From Janthinobacterium lividum (GTDB lineage: Bacteria; Pseudomonadota; Gammaproteobacteria; Burkholderiales; Burkholderiaceae_D), in contig NZ_JAAOLY010000003.1 of the NCBI RefSeq assembly GCF_011601275.1, positions 357,318 to 421,317 on the forward strand: a stretch of 64,000 nucleotides of DNA, read 5' to 3'. How positions within the stretch are numbered: position 1 is the stretch's first letter; every line of letters begins with the position of its first letter. Below the pieces are notes generated by a model that ran no database searches, was not told the origin of the DNA, and saw only the letters and a program-made list of their open reading frames with translations. This document shows positions 42,860 through 51,646 of the stretch, in pieces. The position numbers were made by a program, and so were the translations under genes.

Positions 42860-44125
42860 ATGAGCATGTTAAAAAATCTTCCCTTCGAATGGCTGGTCGG
42901 CCTGCGCTACACGCGGGCCGGCAAGCGCAGTGGCCGCAACAGTTTTATCTCCTTTATCTCGCTCATTTCCATGGCCGGCATCGGCCTGGGCGTGGCGGCG
43001 CTCATCGTCGTGCTGTCCGTGATGAACGGCTTCCAGAAGGAAGTGACGGACCGCATGCTGTCCGTGCTGGCCCACGTGGAAGTGTTCGACAACAGCGGCA
43101 GCATGCCGGACTGGCGCGCCGAAGCGGCGCAGGCGTTCAAGAATCCGGCCGTGAAAGGCGCCGCGCCGTTCGTGGAAACGCAGGGCATGCTGCTGCGCGA
43201 CGATGCGCTGCGCCCCGCCATCGTACGCGGCGTGCTGCCGGAGGAAGAGCCGAACGTCTCCGACGTGGCCGGCCAGACGCGCATGGGCAGCTTCAAGGCG
43301 CTGCAGCCGGGAACCTTCAATATCGTGCTGGGCATCGAACTGGCGCGCGCCTTGCGCGTCAACCTCGGCGAAAAAGTCACCTTGATGCTGGCGCAGGGCC
43401 AGGTCACGCCGGCCGGCGTGCTGCCGCGCATGCGCAGCTTTACCGTCAGCGGCATCTTCCAGGCGGGCCACAATGAATTCGACGCGGGCCTGGCCTTCAT
43501 CAATATCGAGGACGGCCAGCGTCTGCTGCGCCTTGACGGCCCATCGGGCCTGCGTTTGCGCCTGGCCGACATGAACCAGGCGCCGCAGGTGGCGGCGGAA
43601 CTGAAAAAAACCATGCCGGGCGACCTGTGGCTGCGCGACTGGTCGAAGCTGAACGCCAACTGGTTCGCTGCCGTGCAGACGGAAAAACGCATGATGTTCA
43701 TCATCCTGACCCTGATCATCGCGGTGGCCGCCTTCAACCTCGTGTCGACCCTGGTGATGACGGTGACGGACAAGCAGGCCGATATCGCGATTTTGCGCAC
43801 CCTGGGTGCTTCGCCACGTTCTATCATGAAGATCTTCATGATCCAGGGCGCGCTGGTGGGCATCCTGGGCACGATCCTGGGCGTGGGCGGCGGCGTGCTG
43901 GTGGCGATGAACATCGACGTCATCGTGCCGTTCATCGAGCATTTGCTGGGCGTGCAGTTTCTCTCCAAGGACATCTATTTCATCAGCACCGTGCCGTCCG
44001 ACCTGCGCTGGCCCGACGTCACCAAGATCGGCGTGCTGGCCGTGATCCTCGCCTTTTTGGCGACCCTGTACCCAAGCTGGTGGGCTGCCCGCGTGAAACC
44101 TGCGGAAGCCCTGCGCTATGAATAA
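42860..44125 (+). CDS. Lipoprotein-releasing ABC permease, LolC/LolE family (copy 2)
   Basis: 421-residue paralogue of the preceding gene. The first 70 residues ([20 protein letters not shown] onward) and the C-terminal helices are nearly identical to copy 1, while the periplasmic domain differs more ([20 protein letters not shown] here against VVRGVLPQQEATVSSVASQM). Same topology: one N-terminal and three C-terminal helices. The gene overlaps lolD by eight bases, so it is the copy most tightly coupled to the ATPase. Confidence 0.9.
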   Translation: MSMLKNLPFEWLVGLRYTRAGKRSGRNSFISFISLISMAGIGLGVAALIVVLSVMNGFQKEVTDRMLSVLAHVEVFDNSGSMPDWRAEAAQAFKNPAVKGAAPFVETQGMLLRDDALRPAIVRGVLPEEEPNVSDVAGQTRMGSFKALQPGTFNIVLGIELARALRVNLGEKVTLMLAQGQVTPAGVLPRMRSFTVSGIFQAGHNEFDAGLAFINIEDGQRLLRLDGPSGLRLRLADMNQAPQVAAELKKTMPGDLWLRDWSKLNANWFAAVQTEKRMMFIILTLIIAVAAFNLVSTLVMTVTDKQADIAILRTLGASPRSIMKIFMIQGALVGILGTILGVGGGVLVAMNIDVIVPFIEHLLGVQFLSKDIYFISTVPSDLRWPDVTKIGVLAVILAFLATLYPSWWAARVKPAEALRYE

Positions 44126-44867
44126 ACCACTGACTACGACCATGACCGATCTGAACAAACCTGCCTCCAACGGCGCTTCCGCCGATTCCGCCGTCCTTTC
44201 CTGCCGCGGCCTGGGCAAGACTTTTACGCAGGGCAGCTACAAGGTGCAGGTGCTGGCTGGCATCGACATTGACGTTCACCGCGGCGAGCGCGTTGCCATC
44301 GTCGGCGCCTCCGGTTCCGGCAAATCGACCCTGCTGCACTTGCTGGGTGGCCTCGACACCCCCACCAGCGGCAAGGTCACCTTGCTGGGCAAGGACTTCG
44401 CCACCCTCAGCGAAAAGGCGCGCGGCGACTTGCGCAACGCCTCGCTGGGCTTCGTCTACCAGTTCCACCACCTGCTGCCGGAGTTTTCCGCACTCGACAA
44501 CGTCGCCATGCCGCTGATGATACGGCGCATGAAGCGCGCGCCCGCCACCGAGCTGGCGCAGCAGATCCTTACGCGCGTGAACCTGGCCAAGCGCGTCACG
44601 CACACGCCGGGCGAGTTGTCGGGCGGCGAGCGCCAGCGCGTGGCCCTGGCCCGCGCCCTCGTCACGCAGCCGGCCTGCGTGCTGGCCGATGAACCGACGG
44701 GCAACCTTGATCACGCCACGGCCGAACAGATTTTCGACCTGATGCTGGAATTGTCGCGCACCCTGGGCACGGCCTTCGTCATCGTCACGCACGATATCGA
44801 ACTGGCCAAGCGTTGCGACCGCGTGCTGCGCCTGACGGACGAAGGGCTGCAACCGTACCAATACTAA
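44118..44867 (+). CDS. lolD: Lipoprotein-releasing system ATPase LolD
   Basis: 249-residue ATPase that drives LolC/E. Walker [30 protein letters not shown] with the LolD-typical QFHHLLPEF, signature [16 protein letters not shown] and Walker [16 protein letters not shown] 44118 overlaps copy 2; a second in-frame ATG at 44142 (MTDLNK) is also possible. It is followed nine bases later by tatD. Confidence 0.95.
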   Translation: MNKPLTTTMTDLNKPASNGASADSAVLSCRGLGKTFTQGSYKVQVLAGIDIDVHRGERVAIVGASGSGKSTLLHLLGGLDTPTSGKVTLLGKDFATLSEKARGDLRNASLGFVYQFHHLLPEFSALDNVAMPLMIRRMKRAPATELAQQILTRVNLAKRVTHTPGELSGGERQRVALARALVTQPACVLADEPTGNLDHATAEQIFDLMLELSRTLGTAFVIVTHDIELAKRCDRVLRLTDEGLQPYQY

Positions 44868-44876
44868 GGAACCGCC

Positions 44877-45677
44877 ATGCTGTGGATCGACACGCACTGC
44901 CACCTCGACGCGCATGAATTCGGCAGCGAATCGCTGCAGGTGGCGGCGCGCGCGCAGCAGCAGGGCGTGGGCATGATCGTCATTCCCGCTATCGAACGGG
45001 CCAATTTCGCCATCGTGCGCGACATGGCTGCAGCGGCGCCCAACGCCTGCTATGCGCTGGGCATCCACCCGATCTACGTGCCGCACGCTACGGAGGACGA
45101 TTTGATCGCCTTGCGCGAAGCCGTGAGGCAGGCCATGGCCGACCCGCGCTTTGTCGCCATCGGCGAAATCGGCCTCGATTTCTTTATCCCCATGCTGTGC
45201 GAACCGGCCATGCGCGTCAAGCAGGAACATTTTCTGCGCGAGCAGTTGAAAATCGCCCGCGATTTCGATTTGCCCGTGCTGGCCCACGTGCGACGCTCGC
45301 AGGATATTGTCCTCAAGCACGCGCGCCAGATCCGCCCGAACGGCGGCATCGCCCATGCCTTCAATGGCAGCTTCCAGCAGGCGCAGGGCTATATCGACCT
45401 GGGTTTCAAGCTCGGTTTCGGCGGCGCCATGACGTTTACGCGCGCCTTGCAGATACGCCGCATGGCCACGGAATTGCCCCTGGATGCCATCGTGCTGGAG
45501 ACGGACGCGCCCGATATTTCCCCCAGCTGGATACACCCGGGCCGCAACAGCCCCGAAGAATTGCCGCGCATCGGCGCCGTGCTGGCCGAACTGCGCGGCC
45601 TCGATATCGCCCAGGTGGCGCTTGCCACCAGCGCCAACGCGCGCGCCGTGATGCCCCGATTACCCTTGATGGAATGA
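44877..45677 (+). CDS. TatD-family metal-dependent hydrolase/DNase
   Basis: 266-residue TIM-barrel amidohydrolase-like enzyme. Metal motifs: IDTHCHLDAHEF, GEIGLDFF, VLAHVRRSQDIVLKHA, HAFNGS and the closing LETDAPDISPSW. YcfH/YjjV-type members have 3'-5' exonuclease activity. It probably belongs to the lol operon by spacing. The position of the second conserved acidic residue in LEIGEIGLD-type motifs is intact. Confidence 0.9.
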   Translation: MLWIDTHCHLDAHEFGSESLQVAARAQQQGVGMIVIPAIERANFAIVRDMAAAAPNACYALGIHPIYVPHATEDDLIALREAVRQAMADPRFVAIGEIGLDFFIPMLCEPAMRVKQEHFLREQLKIARDFDLPVLAHVRRSQDIVLKHARQIRPNGGIAHAFNGSFQQAQGYIDLGFKLGFGGAMTFTRALQIRRMATELPLDAIVLETDAPDISPSWIHPGRNSPEELPRIGAVLAELRGLDIAQVALATSANARAVMPRLPLME

Positions 45678-45684
45678 GACCACA

Positions 45685-46914
45685 ATGAACAACAAGATCA
45701 TCCTGGCCGCCTGCCTGTCCGGTGCGTTCGCTCCCGCCATGGCTGCGACCAGCGCCCAGTGCGACGGCATGCCGCGCCTCGACGTCACCACGCCGGCCGG
45801 CTTTTGCGTGGCCGTGCTGGCCGATGGCCTGAAATTTCCCCGTGGCGTGCTGCCGTTGACGAATGGCGACATCCTCGTCACGGACATGACGGGATGGGCG
45901 CCGAAGCAGGGAAAATTGTGGCTGTTGCAGCCGAAGGTGGCCGGTGCCGGCTACGAGCGCAAGCTGCTGCTCGACAAGCTCGATCGCCCGAACGGCATCG
46001 TGCAGGGACCGGACGGCATGGTCTACGTGGGCGAGGTGGGGCGCATCTTCCGCTTCGACCTGCGCGACACCAAGCGCACCCTCACCGACGTGATCGGCGG
46101 CACGGCCAAGACGCCGCGCCTGCCGGGCCTTGGCTTGCACCTGCTGACGAACATGCGCTTCAGCCCCAAGGGCGACCTGTATGTGAACGTGGGTTCCAGT
46201 ACCGACCATTGCGAGAACGATGGCAAGGCGCCCGATCCTGCCAAGGCCTGCCCTTCCGCGGAAGGGCCGGAAGCGCTGGGCGCCATCCGCGAATACACGA
46301 TGGCCTGGCCGGCCGGCACGGTGACGAGCTGGCGTACGCATGCGCGCGGCTTGCGCAACTCGATGGCGCTGGCTTTTCATCCTGCGACGGGTGAGCTGTG
46401 GCAGGCGGAAAATGCGCGCGACGCCATCCAGGCCGCCATGCCGCAACTGAAAAGCGATGAAAACCTGCCGCACGAGGAATTGAACCTGATCAAGGCCGAC
46501 CGGCACTACGGCTGGCCGTACTGCTACGACGATAACGTCGCCAGTCCCGAATATCCGAAGACGGCTTGCGCCGCCCAATACGCGGCGCCCCAGCGCCTGC
46601 TGCCCGGCCACGCCGCGCCGCTGGGCATGACGTTTTACACGGCCAGCCGCTTCCCGGAACTGTACAAGAATAGCCTGATCATCGGCTACCACGGCTACCG
46701 CGGCAACGGCCACCGCCTGGTGGCCCTGCTGCCCGACAAGGCCGGGGCGCCGCTGGGCAAGTCCGTCGAGTTGATCGGCAACTGGGAGCGCAAGGGCAAG
46801 CAGGGCAGGGGTGCGCCCGTGGACGTGAAGCTGGGGCAGGATGGCGATATTTATATGGCCGACGACCATAATGGGCTGGTGCTGAAACTGCATTACGCGG
46901 GGGCCAAGCCGTAA
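45685..46914 (+). CDS. PQQ-dependent sugar (sorbosone-type) dehydrogenase
   Basis: 409-residue exported beta-propeller protein of the GSDH/sorbosone dehydrogenase family, using pyrroloquinoline quinone if the assignment holds. Sec signal (ILAACLSGAFAPAMA), then GFCVAVLADGLKFPRGVLPL, LDRPNGIVQGPDGMVYVGEV, LTNMRFSPKGDLYVNVGSST, RGLRNSMALAFHPATGELWQ and a terminal GQDGDIYMADDHNGLV. Substrate unknown; no PQQ biosynthesis gene is in the window. Starts seven bases after tatD. Confidence 0.85.
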   Translation: MNNKIILAACLSGAFAPAMAATSAQCDGMPRLDVTTPAGFCVAVLADGLKFPRGVLPLTNGDILVTDMTGWAPKQGKLWLLQPKVAGAGYERKLLLDKLDRPNGIVQGPDGMVYVGEVGRIFRFDLRDTKRTLTDVIGGTAKTPRLPGLGLHLLTNMRFSPKGDLYVNVGSSTDHCENDGKAPDPAKACPSAEGPEALGAIREYTMAWPAGTVTSWRTHARGLRNSMALAFHPATGELWQAENARDAIQAAMPQLKSDENLPHEELNLIKADRHYGWPYCYDDNVASPEYPKTACAAQYAAPQRLLPGHAAPLGMTFYTASRFPELYKNSLIIGYHGYRGNGHRLVALLPDKAGAPLGKSVELIGNWERKGKQGRGAPVDVKLGQDGDIYMADDHNGLVLKLHYAGAKP

Positions 46915-46926
46915 TGCACCCCGCTT

Positions 46927-46947
46927 GACCCCGCTCAGTGCGGGGTC
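46927..46947. terminator. Perfect GACCCCGC hairpin after the PQQ dehydrogenase gene
   Basis: GACCCCGC pairs with GCGGGGTC around TCAGT, 13 bases past the stop codon. There is no T tract, so it may be a dispersed intergenic palindrome rather than a terminator. It lies 60 bases before the Tae4-like gene. Confidence 0.5.
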
Positions 46948-47006
46948 GCCGCATCCTCCTACAATCGGCCTGATGTTCCCTGGCGACAAGGGCAACGGAG
47001 GCTGGC

Positions 47007-47480
47007 GTGAAACCTGCATTCATCACTCTGCGTGACAACTATTCGAGCGTGGCCGCTGTCGGCCAGGCGGCCCTGTTCCGCGAAATCGGCTGGGAAGACC
47101 TGATCGGCAAGGACAGCTTTGCCAACACCTGCGCCATCCGCGTCAGCCTGGCCCTGATCAAGGCCGGCGTTCAGGTCAAGGGCCGCATGGCCATCCGCAG
47201 GGGGCCATTCAAGGGGGCGCTGATCGAACCGGGGCAGGCCAAGTTGTCGCACATGCTGGCCAGCCCGTCGATGTTCGGCGCGCCCGAAAAATTCAGCAGC
47301 GATGCGGCCATGGAAGGCATCGGCCAGCGCCAGGGCCTCGTCGCCTTCTTCCGCATTCCCGGCTACCTGGGCGGCGCGGGCGGCCATATCGACATCCTGC
47401 TGCCGTCCATCGGCGTGAAGGTATGCGGCACCGAATGCTACTGGGATTGCGGCGAGGTCTGGTTCTGGCCCCTCGGTTGA
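47007..47480 (+). CDS. Tae4-like peptidoglycan amidase (type VI effector family)
   Basis: 157-residue NlpC/P60-like cysteine peptidase predicted to cut the D-Glu-mDAP bond of peptidoglycan. Seen: catalytic Cys42 in FANTCAIRVSLALIKAG and His127 with Asp129 in GGAGGHIDILLP, both in the Tae4 arrangement, and paired C-terminal cysteines in CGTECYWDCGEVWFWPLG. No signal peptide, as expected of a type VI cargo. GTG 47007 follows ACGGAGG. No Tai4-like immunity gene, VgrG, Hcp or PAAR gene is adjacent: the PQQ enzyme lies upstream and a helicase lies convergently three bases downstream. Confidence 0.82.
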   Translation: MKPAFITLRDNYSSVAAVGQAALFREIGWEDLIGKDSFANTCAIRVSLALIKAGVQVKGRMAIRRGPFKGALIEPGQAKLSHMLASPSMFGAPEKFSSDAAMEGIGQRQGLVAFFRIPGYLGGAGGHIDILLPSIGVKVCGTECYWDCGEVWFWPLG

Positions 47481-47483
47481 AGT

Positions 47484-49469
47484 CTATTTGAATTTCTTCG
47501 AGCGTCCCCGCGACGCCGCATTGTGCGCGCGCAGGATGGAGTCGACCCGCTCGGACGCGTCGCGCGACAGGTTTTGCGCTACGGCGATATCGGGGAAGAA
47601 TTCGGGCAGGCGGTAGCTGAGCCACGCATACGCCGAGTAGTAGCGGCAAGTGTCTTCCACCTGCTGCAGATTCTGCGTGCCGCCGCCGTACGCATGCTGG
47701 CGCAAGGTGCTCACTTTTCCCTGCGACAGATTCTTCGCCCAGTGTTCCCACGCCGTCTGCAAGGACGGCACCTTGCTCGATATCGGCACCAGCGACAGGG
47801 TGAACTTGTCGGCCACGGACAGGGGCAGGGTGTCGAGCCAGACGGCGCGCTCCTTCTGGTCTTCCGTGATGCGGGGGAAGAAGAAGCCGTCCGGCACGTC
47901 GATATTGTGGATGAAGCGGCGCAGCAGTTTGGACAGCGACAGCTCGCCCGTCACCGACGAAATGCGGTGCAGATGCTCGAGCGACGGCGCCACGGCAAAG
48001 CCGCTCGTGTTCAGCGGGTGCAGCTTTTCCTTGAGCAGGGCGCGCATCACTTCATGCGTTTCGTTGTCGTAGCCGGCGACCAGGCCCTCTTCATGCACGC
48101 CGTAGCGGCCCGCGCGCCCGGCGATCTGGCGCGCCAGCGCCGCCGAAATTTCTTCCTCTTCGCGGCCATTGTATTTGACGCAGGTGGTCATCACGATGCG
48201 TGCGATCGGCATGTTCAGGCCCATCGCCAGCGCATCCGTGCCGACGACGATATCGGCCGTGCCGTCGCGGAAGCGCTGCGCCTGCGCGCGCCGCACTTCG
48301 GGCGACAGGTTGCCGTAGACGGTGGCCACGGACAGCCCCGTTTCCGTGATCATGTCGCGCCACATCAGCACTTCGCGGCGCGAAAAGGCGATGACGGCGT
48401 CGCCGCGGCGCAGGTTGCGCACCTTGCGCACGGCCGTCGGCTCCATCGACAGGGGCGCCATGCGTTTTAATACATGCACTTCCAGCGGGCATTCCAGGCG
48501 CTCGGCCAGCGCTTCGATGGCGCGCCGCGCTTCGGGCGCTCCCACCAGATACACGGTGTGGGCGGGCGCGCCGCAGACGGCCGCCGTCCATGCGGCGCCC
48601 CGGTCCGGGTCGGCCAGCATCTGGATTTCATCGATGACGGCTACTTCCACGACGGTTTTCGTGTCCAGCATTTCCACCGTGCTCGCCACGTGCGTGGCGC
48701 CGTCGACGACCCGGCGTTCCTCGCCCGTGATCAGGCTCACGGCCAAGGGTTTTCCGTGCGGCGCGGCTTCCTGCAGGCGTTCGTAGTTTTCCAGCGCCAG
48801 CAAGCGCAATGGCGCCAGGTAGATGCCGCTCTTTGCCTTGACCAGCGCTTCCATGGCGCGGTGCGTCTTGCCGGAATTCGTCGGTCCCAGCAGGGCGATG
48901 AAGCGGCGCGGCAAACGGCGCGCCATCTCGAACGAGGCTGGATACTCGGCCAGGTTGATGCTCTGGCGCGTGCGCGCCGCATGCTGTTCTTCCTGCTGGC
49001 GCTCGATGGCGTGATGGAAGCGCTGACGGATGCGGTCGAACACCATGCCGGCCGGCTCGGATGTCTGCATGTCGGCCAGTGTGTGCAGAAAGACCATCGG
49101 GTCCGTGTCCACATCCTCGCTCAGGCCCGCGATATCGGCGACGAAATCGATCACGTGCTGGCGCAGCTCCTCGAAGACGGCCAAGCTGGCCCGTTCGCGC
49201 ACGAGGGCCAGCTTGGCTTCGCGGTCCATCTTGCGCCACTTGGCAGGCCGCGCCAGCACGCCTTGGCTTGGTACGAGCGCATACGGCACCACCAGTTGGC
49301 CGGCCTTGACCACGCCGGAAAAGCGCACGAAGACGCGGCCTTCCATCTTGACGAGGCGGATATGCTCGGCCAGTTCCCCCAGTTCCGCGACGAGGGTGGC
49401 GTCGTTATTGTCTTCGCTGCTGTCGGAAATGTCGGTGGACGTATCGGGAGGAAGTGCGGAGGAAGTCAT
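47484..49469 (-). CDS. Suv3-like superfamily 2 RNA helicase
   Basis: 661-residue helicase resembling mitochondrial SUV3. Walker A LLGPTNSGKTHRAMEAL (near residue 195), in which GPTNSGKT is the SUV3 form; Walker B VAVIDEIQMLAD; motif V TDALAMGLNMP and motif VI RQIAGRAGRYG. An N-terminal extension of about 185 residues and a C-terminal Suv3-like helical part (LSLSKLLRRFIHNIDVPDGF) follow the family. The C-terminus is basic (RSKKFK). It probably unwinds structured RNA in degradation; the bacterial partner is unknown. Confidence 0.87.
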   Translation of the reverse strand: MTSSALPPDTSTDISDSSEDNNDATLVAELGELAEHIRLVKMEGRVFVRFSGVVKAGQLVVPYALVPSQGVLARPAKWRKMDREAKLALVRERASLAVFEELRQHVIDFVADIAGLSEDVDTDPMVFLHTLADMQTSEPAGMVFDRIRQRFHHAIERQQEEQHAARTRQSINLAEYPASFEMARRLPRRFIALLGPTNSGKTHRAMEALVKAKSGIYLAPLRLLALENYERLQEAAPHGKPLAVSLITGEERRVVDGATHVASTVEMLDTKTVVEVAVIDEIQMLADPDRGAAWTAAVCGAPAHTVYLVGAPEARRAIEALAERLECPLEVHVLKRMAPLSMEPTAVRKVRNLRRGDAVIAFSRREVLMWRDMITETGLSVATVYGNLSPEVRRAQAQRFRDGTADIVVGTDALAMGLNMPIARIVMTTCVKYNGREEEEISAALARQIAGRAGRYGVHEEGLVAGYDNETHEVMRALLKEKLHPLNTSGFAVAPSLEHLHRISSVTGELSLSKLLRRFIHNIDVPDGFFFPRITEDQKERAVWLDTLPLSVADKFTLSLVPISSKVPSLQTAWEHWAKNLSQGKVSTLRQHAYGGGTQNLQQVEDTCRYYSAYAWLSYRLPEFFPDIAVAQNLSRDASERVDSILRAHNAASRGRSKKFK

Positions 49470-49508
49470 GTCGTGCCTGGGTGTTGAAGTAAGCGAGGCC
49501 GATTATAC

Positions 49509-49541
49509 CGTGCGCCGGGCAAAGATTTTTCCCGGCGCACG
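49509..49541. other. Perfect 11-base stem-loop upstream of the helicase
   Basis: CGTGCGCCGGG pairs exactly with CCCGGCGCACG around an 11-base loop, 40 bases ahead of the helicase ATG. On the minus strand it would sit in the 5' leader of the mRNA and could affect translation or act as a terminator for readthrough from upstream. Confidence 0.5.
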
Positions 49542-49797
49542 GAGTGCTTGTTGCCGGAGCGCTGATTTTTAAAGTGCTGATTCCCTGGCCCGGATAAAAA
49601 ACTGGCAGGCATTGAGCGCGGCATTTCCACTCTGATGAATCACTTTTCTTGAACACGGAACGGGAATGCGATATCTGGTGCTTTGTGCTTATCGGTTTAT
49701 TTTTACTGGATTTTATTCAGCCGGAAATTTTATAAATATATTTTTATTAATTTTGTTTTATTTTGTGAATTTAATTATAAAGACTTAACTGACGATA

Positions 49798-49884
49798 ATG
49801 ACAAAGAGTAAGTTTCTATTGATATCCATAGTGATGATATTCGTATCATGTGCGCATTGTTTTCTTGCGCCTGCCAGGCAATGA
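49798..49884 (+). CDS. Possible 28-residue lipoprotein-like peptide
   Basis: The frame starting MTKSKFLLISIVMIFVSCAH has a basic start, a hydrophobic core and a lipobox-like VSC, then stops 10 residues later. It looks like a signal peptide with little mature protein: either a tiny membrane peptide or the start of a decayed lipoprotein gene. No clear ribosome site. AT-rich codon use differs from its surroundings. Confidence 0.25.
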   Translation: MTKSKFLLISIVMIFVSCAHCFLAPARQ

Positions 49885-49965
49885 GTCATTGCCGTCGCGC
49901 TCCCATGCGCCAGCAGCAGCCGGCATGACGGAATAAAAATTCTGTCGATTTGAAATGAAGCAAGG

Positions 49966-49979
49966 CGGAACCGGTTCCG
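49966..49979. promoter_or_regulatory. Third GGAACCGGTTCC palindrome
   Basis: CGGAACCGGTTCCG is a perfect 14-base palindrome that shares the 12-base core of the operator at 2492. A given 12-mer is expected far less than once by chance in this window. It lies 387 bases before the Cys-rich gene in the AT-rich region, so a PtxS/LacI-type regulator could act here too. Confidence 0.4.
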
Positions 49980-50365
49980 TATCGCGGCTGCATTTATCAT
50001 TGCGTGAGGAATTATCCGGTAGTGCGAAAGGAATTGAATTATCTTGACAATTAATAATGGCGAGCTGATTATGGACTCATATTTCGCGAGGGGAATTTTT
50101 GCATGTTTTAAAAATATCGGAAATTGGCGGCGATGCGCGGCATTATTCTGGCTGCTGGTCTAGCTATCAGCTGGGGCGCGCCGCGTTTATATGAACGGCT
50201 TTGATTTGGCGGTGCTCCAGTATCCGCTGGCAGCCGCAGGACTTTTTACTTCGCGCTGACGCACGGCCAGCTTGCGATAACACCCGACATACCTGTGTAT
50301 GTGGCCCTGCGCCAGTGGATGGCGCGCGCAGGGATTCATCAGCCATCCGACTTTGGGAGAACACC

Positions 50366-50554
50366 ATGAATAAAAAGCTCGCTGCATTTCTTTTTGCGTC
50401 AGGCCTCGGTTTGGCGGTGACTGCGACGCCAGCCTTAGCCAGCTGCGCTAGCGCCTGCGCTGCCGAATGGCGGGCTTGCATTGCTGGCGGTACCGCTCAA
50501 GCAGAGTGCAACGCCGAACGGTCCGCCTGCCAGCAAACCTGCAATGGACAGTAA
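50366..50554 (+). CDS. Small cysteine-rich secreted protein, 62 residues
   Basis: Short exported protein: Sec signal peptide (MNKKLAAFLFASGLGLAVTA, cleavage after PALA near residue 25), then a mature part of about 37 residues containing six cysteines with spacing C-x3-C-x6-C-x9-C-x6-C-x3-C. This symmetric CxxxC...CxxxC layout suggests two antiparallel helices joined by disulfides (helical hairpin). ATG 50366 follows GGGAGA. Family not recognised. It stands alone between an AT-rich region and a convergent methyltransferase gene. Confidence 0.7.
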   Translation: MNKKLAAFLFASGLGLAVTATPALASCASACAAEWRACIAGGTAQAECNAERSACQQTCNGQ

Positions 50555-50630
50555 CAATGCTGTGCGCCGTGGCAGCTACTATCGCAGCCTGTTGCCGGTG
50601 ATGCGGACAGTCACTGGCGACGATGGCAGT

Positions 50631-51464
50631 TCAGGCCGCCCTAGCGCGTACGGCGCGTAGCCCCCAGCCGGTGACGATCAATCCGTCACCGGTTTGCAGC
50701 GGCGCCACGGCATCCAGGAACGCGTTGCGCAGGCGCTGCCTGGCTCCGTCGTCCAGGCGGTCGATGTCGTAGGTATCCAGCAGGGCCGTCCACAGTTCAG
50801 CCGGCGTGGGTGCCCATGGGACGTCGATGTTGTCGAATTCGACGTCTGTGAAACTGCCATCAAGCAGCTCGCGCCATCCCGCTTCGGACCCCGTGCGCCG
50901 GTCGCCGAAGCGCAGCGGCGGCAGCTCGGTGCTGGCGATCGGTTTGAACACGCGCATGAAAACATCGTTCACCTCGCCCAGCAAGAAAGTGCGGCCGACG
51001 ATGGCCGCAAACTGGCCATCGGAACGCAGCACGCGGCGCATTTCCCGCACGACTTGTTCGATGTCGTCCATCAGCATCAGGGCCATGTGCGAGACGAGAT
51101 AATCGACGCTGGCGGACGGCAGATCGAGCGCCTGCCCGCGGCCATGCAGCAGATGCACGGACGGAGGCAGGGCTGCGCGCGCGGCGGCCAGTTCAGCATG
51201 GCTCATGTCGACGCCCAACAGTTGCAGCCGGGCTTGCCGCCTGGCCGCCAGCAAGCCCAGCAGATGGCCGTCGCCGCAGGCCAGGTCGAGCACGCTCAAT
51301 GGCTTGTCCGCGGCCGGTACCAGGTTGGTCAGTACTTCGTAGGAGGAGGCCCAGTTGCCGGCGGGGGAACTGGCTGGCAGATGGGCAAACGCGGCGCTGG
51401 TCGCACCCACTTGCCTTTGATGAAAGTCCTGCAAATAGGTTTCGGCCGCTGTCAGTGGGGTCAT
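50631..51464 (-). CDS. Class I SAM-dependent methyltransferase
   Basis: 277-residue soluble methyltransferase. Motif I LDLACGDGHLLGLLA (near residue 59), motif II LLGVDMSHAELAAAR, and post-motif ALDLPSASVDYLVSHMALM, followed by MRRVLRSDGQFAAIVG. ATG 51464 chosen because homology begins there; an earlier in-frame start lacks support. Substrate unknown; small-molecule methyltransferases of the Methyltransf_11/25 type fit best. Confidence 0.85.
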   Translation of the reverse strand: MTPLTAAETYLQDFHQRQVGATSAAFAHLPASSPAGNWASSYEVLTNLVPAADKPLSVLDLACGDGHLLGLLAARRQARLQLLGVDMSHAELAAARAALPPSVHLLHGRGQALDLPSASVDYLVSHMALMLMDDIEQVVREMRRVLRSDGQFAAIVGRTFLLGEVNDVFMRVFKPIASTELPPLRFGDRRTGSEAGWRELLDGSFTDVEFDNIDVPWAPTPAELWTALLDTYDIDRLDDGARQRLRNAFLDAVAPLQTGDGLIVTGWGLRAVRARAA

Positions 51465-51646
51465 GCAAGATCCGCTAAGTCGTGGCGCCTGGGCGCCGGA
51501 TGGCCATCTTAGCATGGGCGAAGTTTCGCCTGCGGTGGTGCCGGATGGTGTGCTGAACTTTCTATCATTGGTACCATTGCGCCAGATCAGATGGCAAAGA
51601 GTCGAAAACGTTCACAGTACCTGAGCCCATTTAGCCGCGAGCTCCC

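Larger units (their letters stand above)
49542..50365. other. AT-rich gene-poor region
   Basis: Of the 896 bases between the helicase and the Cys-rich gene, 49670-50150 is markedly AT-rich compared with the rest of the window, with runs such as TATAAATATATTTTTATTAA. No solid gene was found; a 28-residue frame at 49798 and a perfect CGGAACCGGTTCCG palindrome at 49966 stand out. TTGACA at 50044-50049 with GATTAT 17 bases on is a possible promoter. It may be a remnant of acquired DNA. Confidence 0.6.

Noticed and set aside
50071..50163. 30-codon frame MDSYFARGIFACFKNIGNWR... in the AT-rich region
   Set aside because: No ribosome site and no recognisable signal or domain; the nearby TTGACA/GATTAT pair alone does not support a gene.
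19117..51590. 15-base identity ATTGCGCCAGATCAG at 19117-19131 and 51576-51590, both upstream of genes
   Set aside because: A shared 15-mer is expected about once or twice by chance among all pairs in 64 kb, and the flanks do not match.
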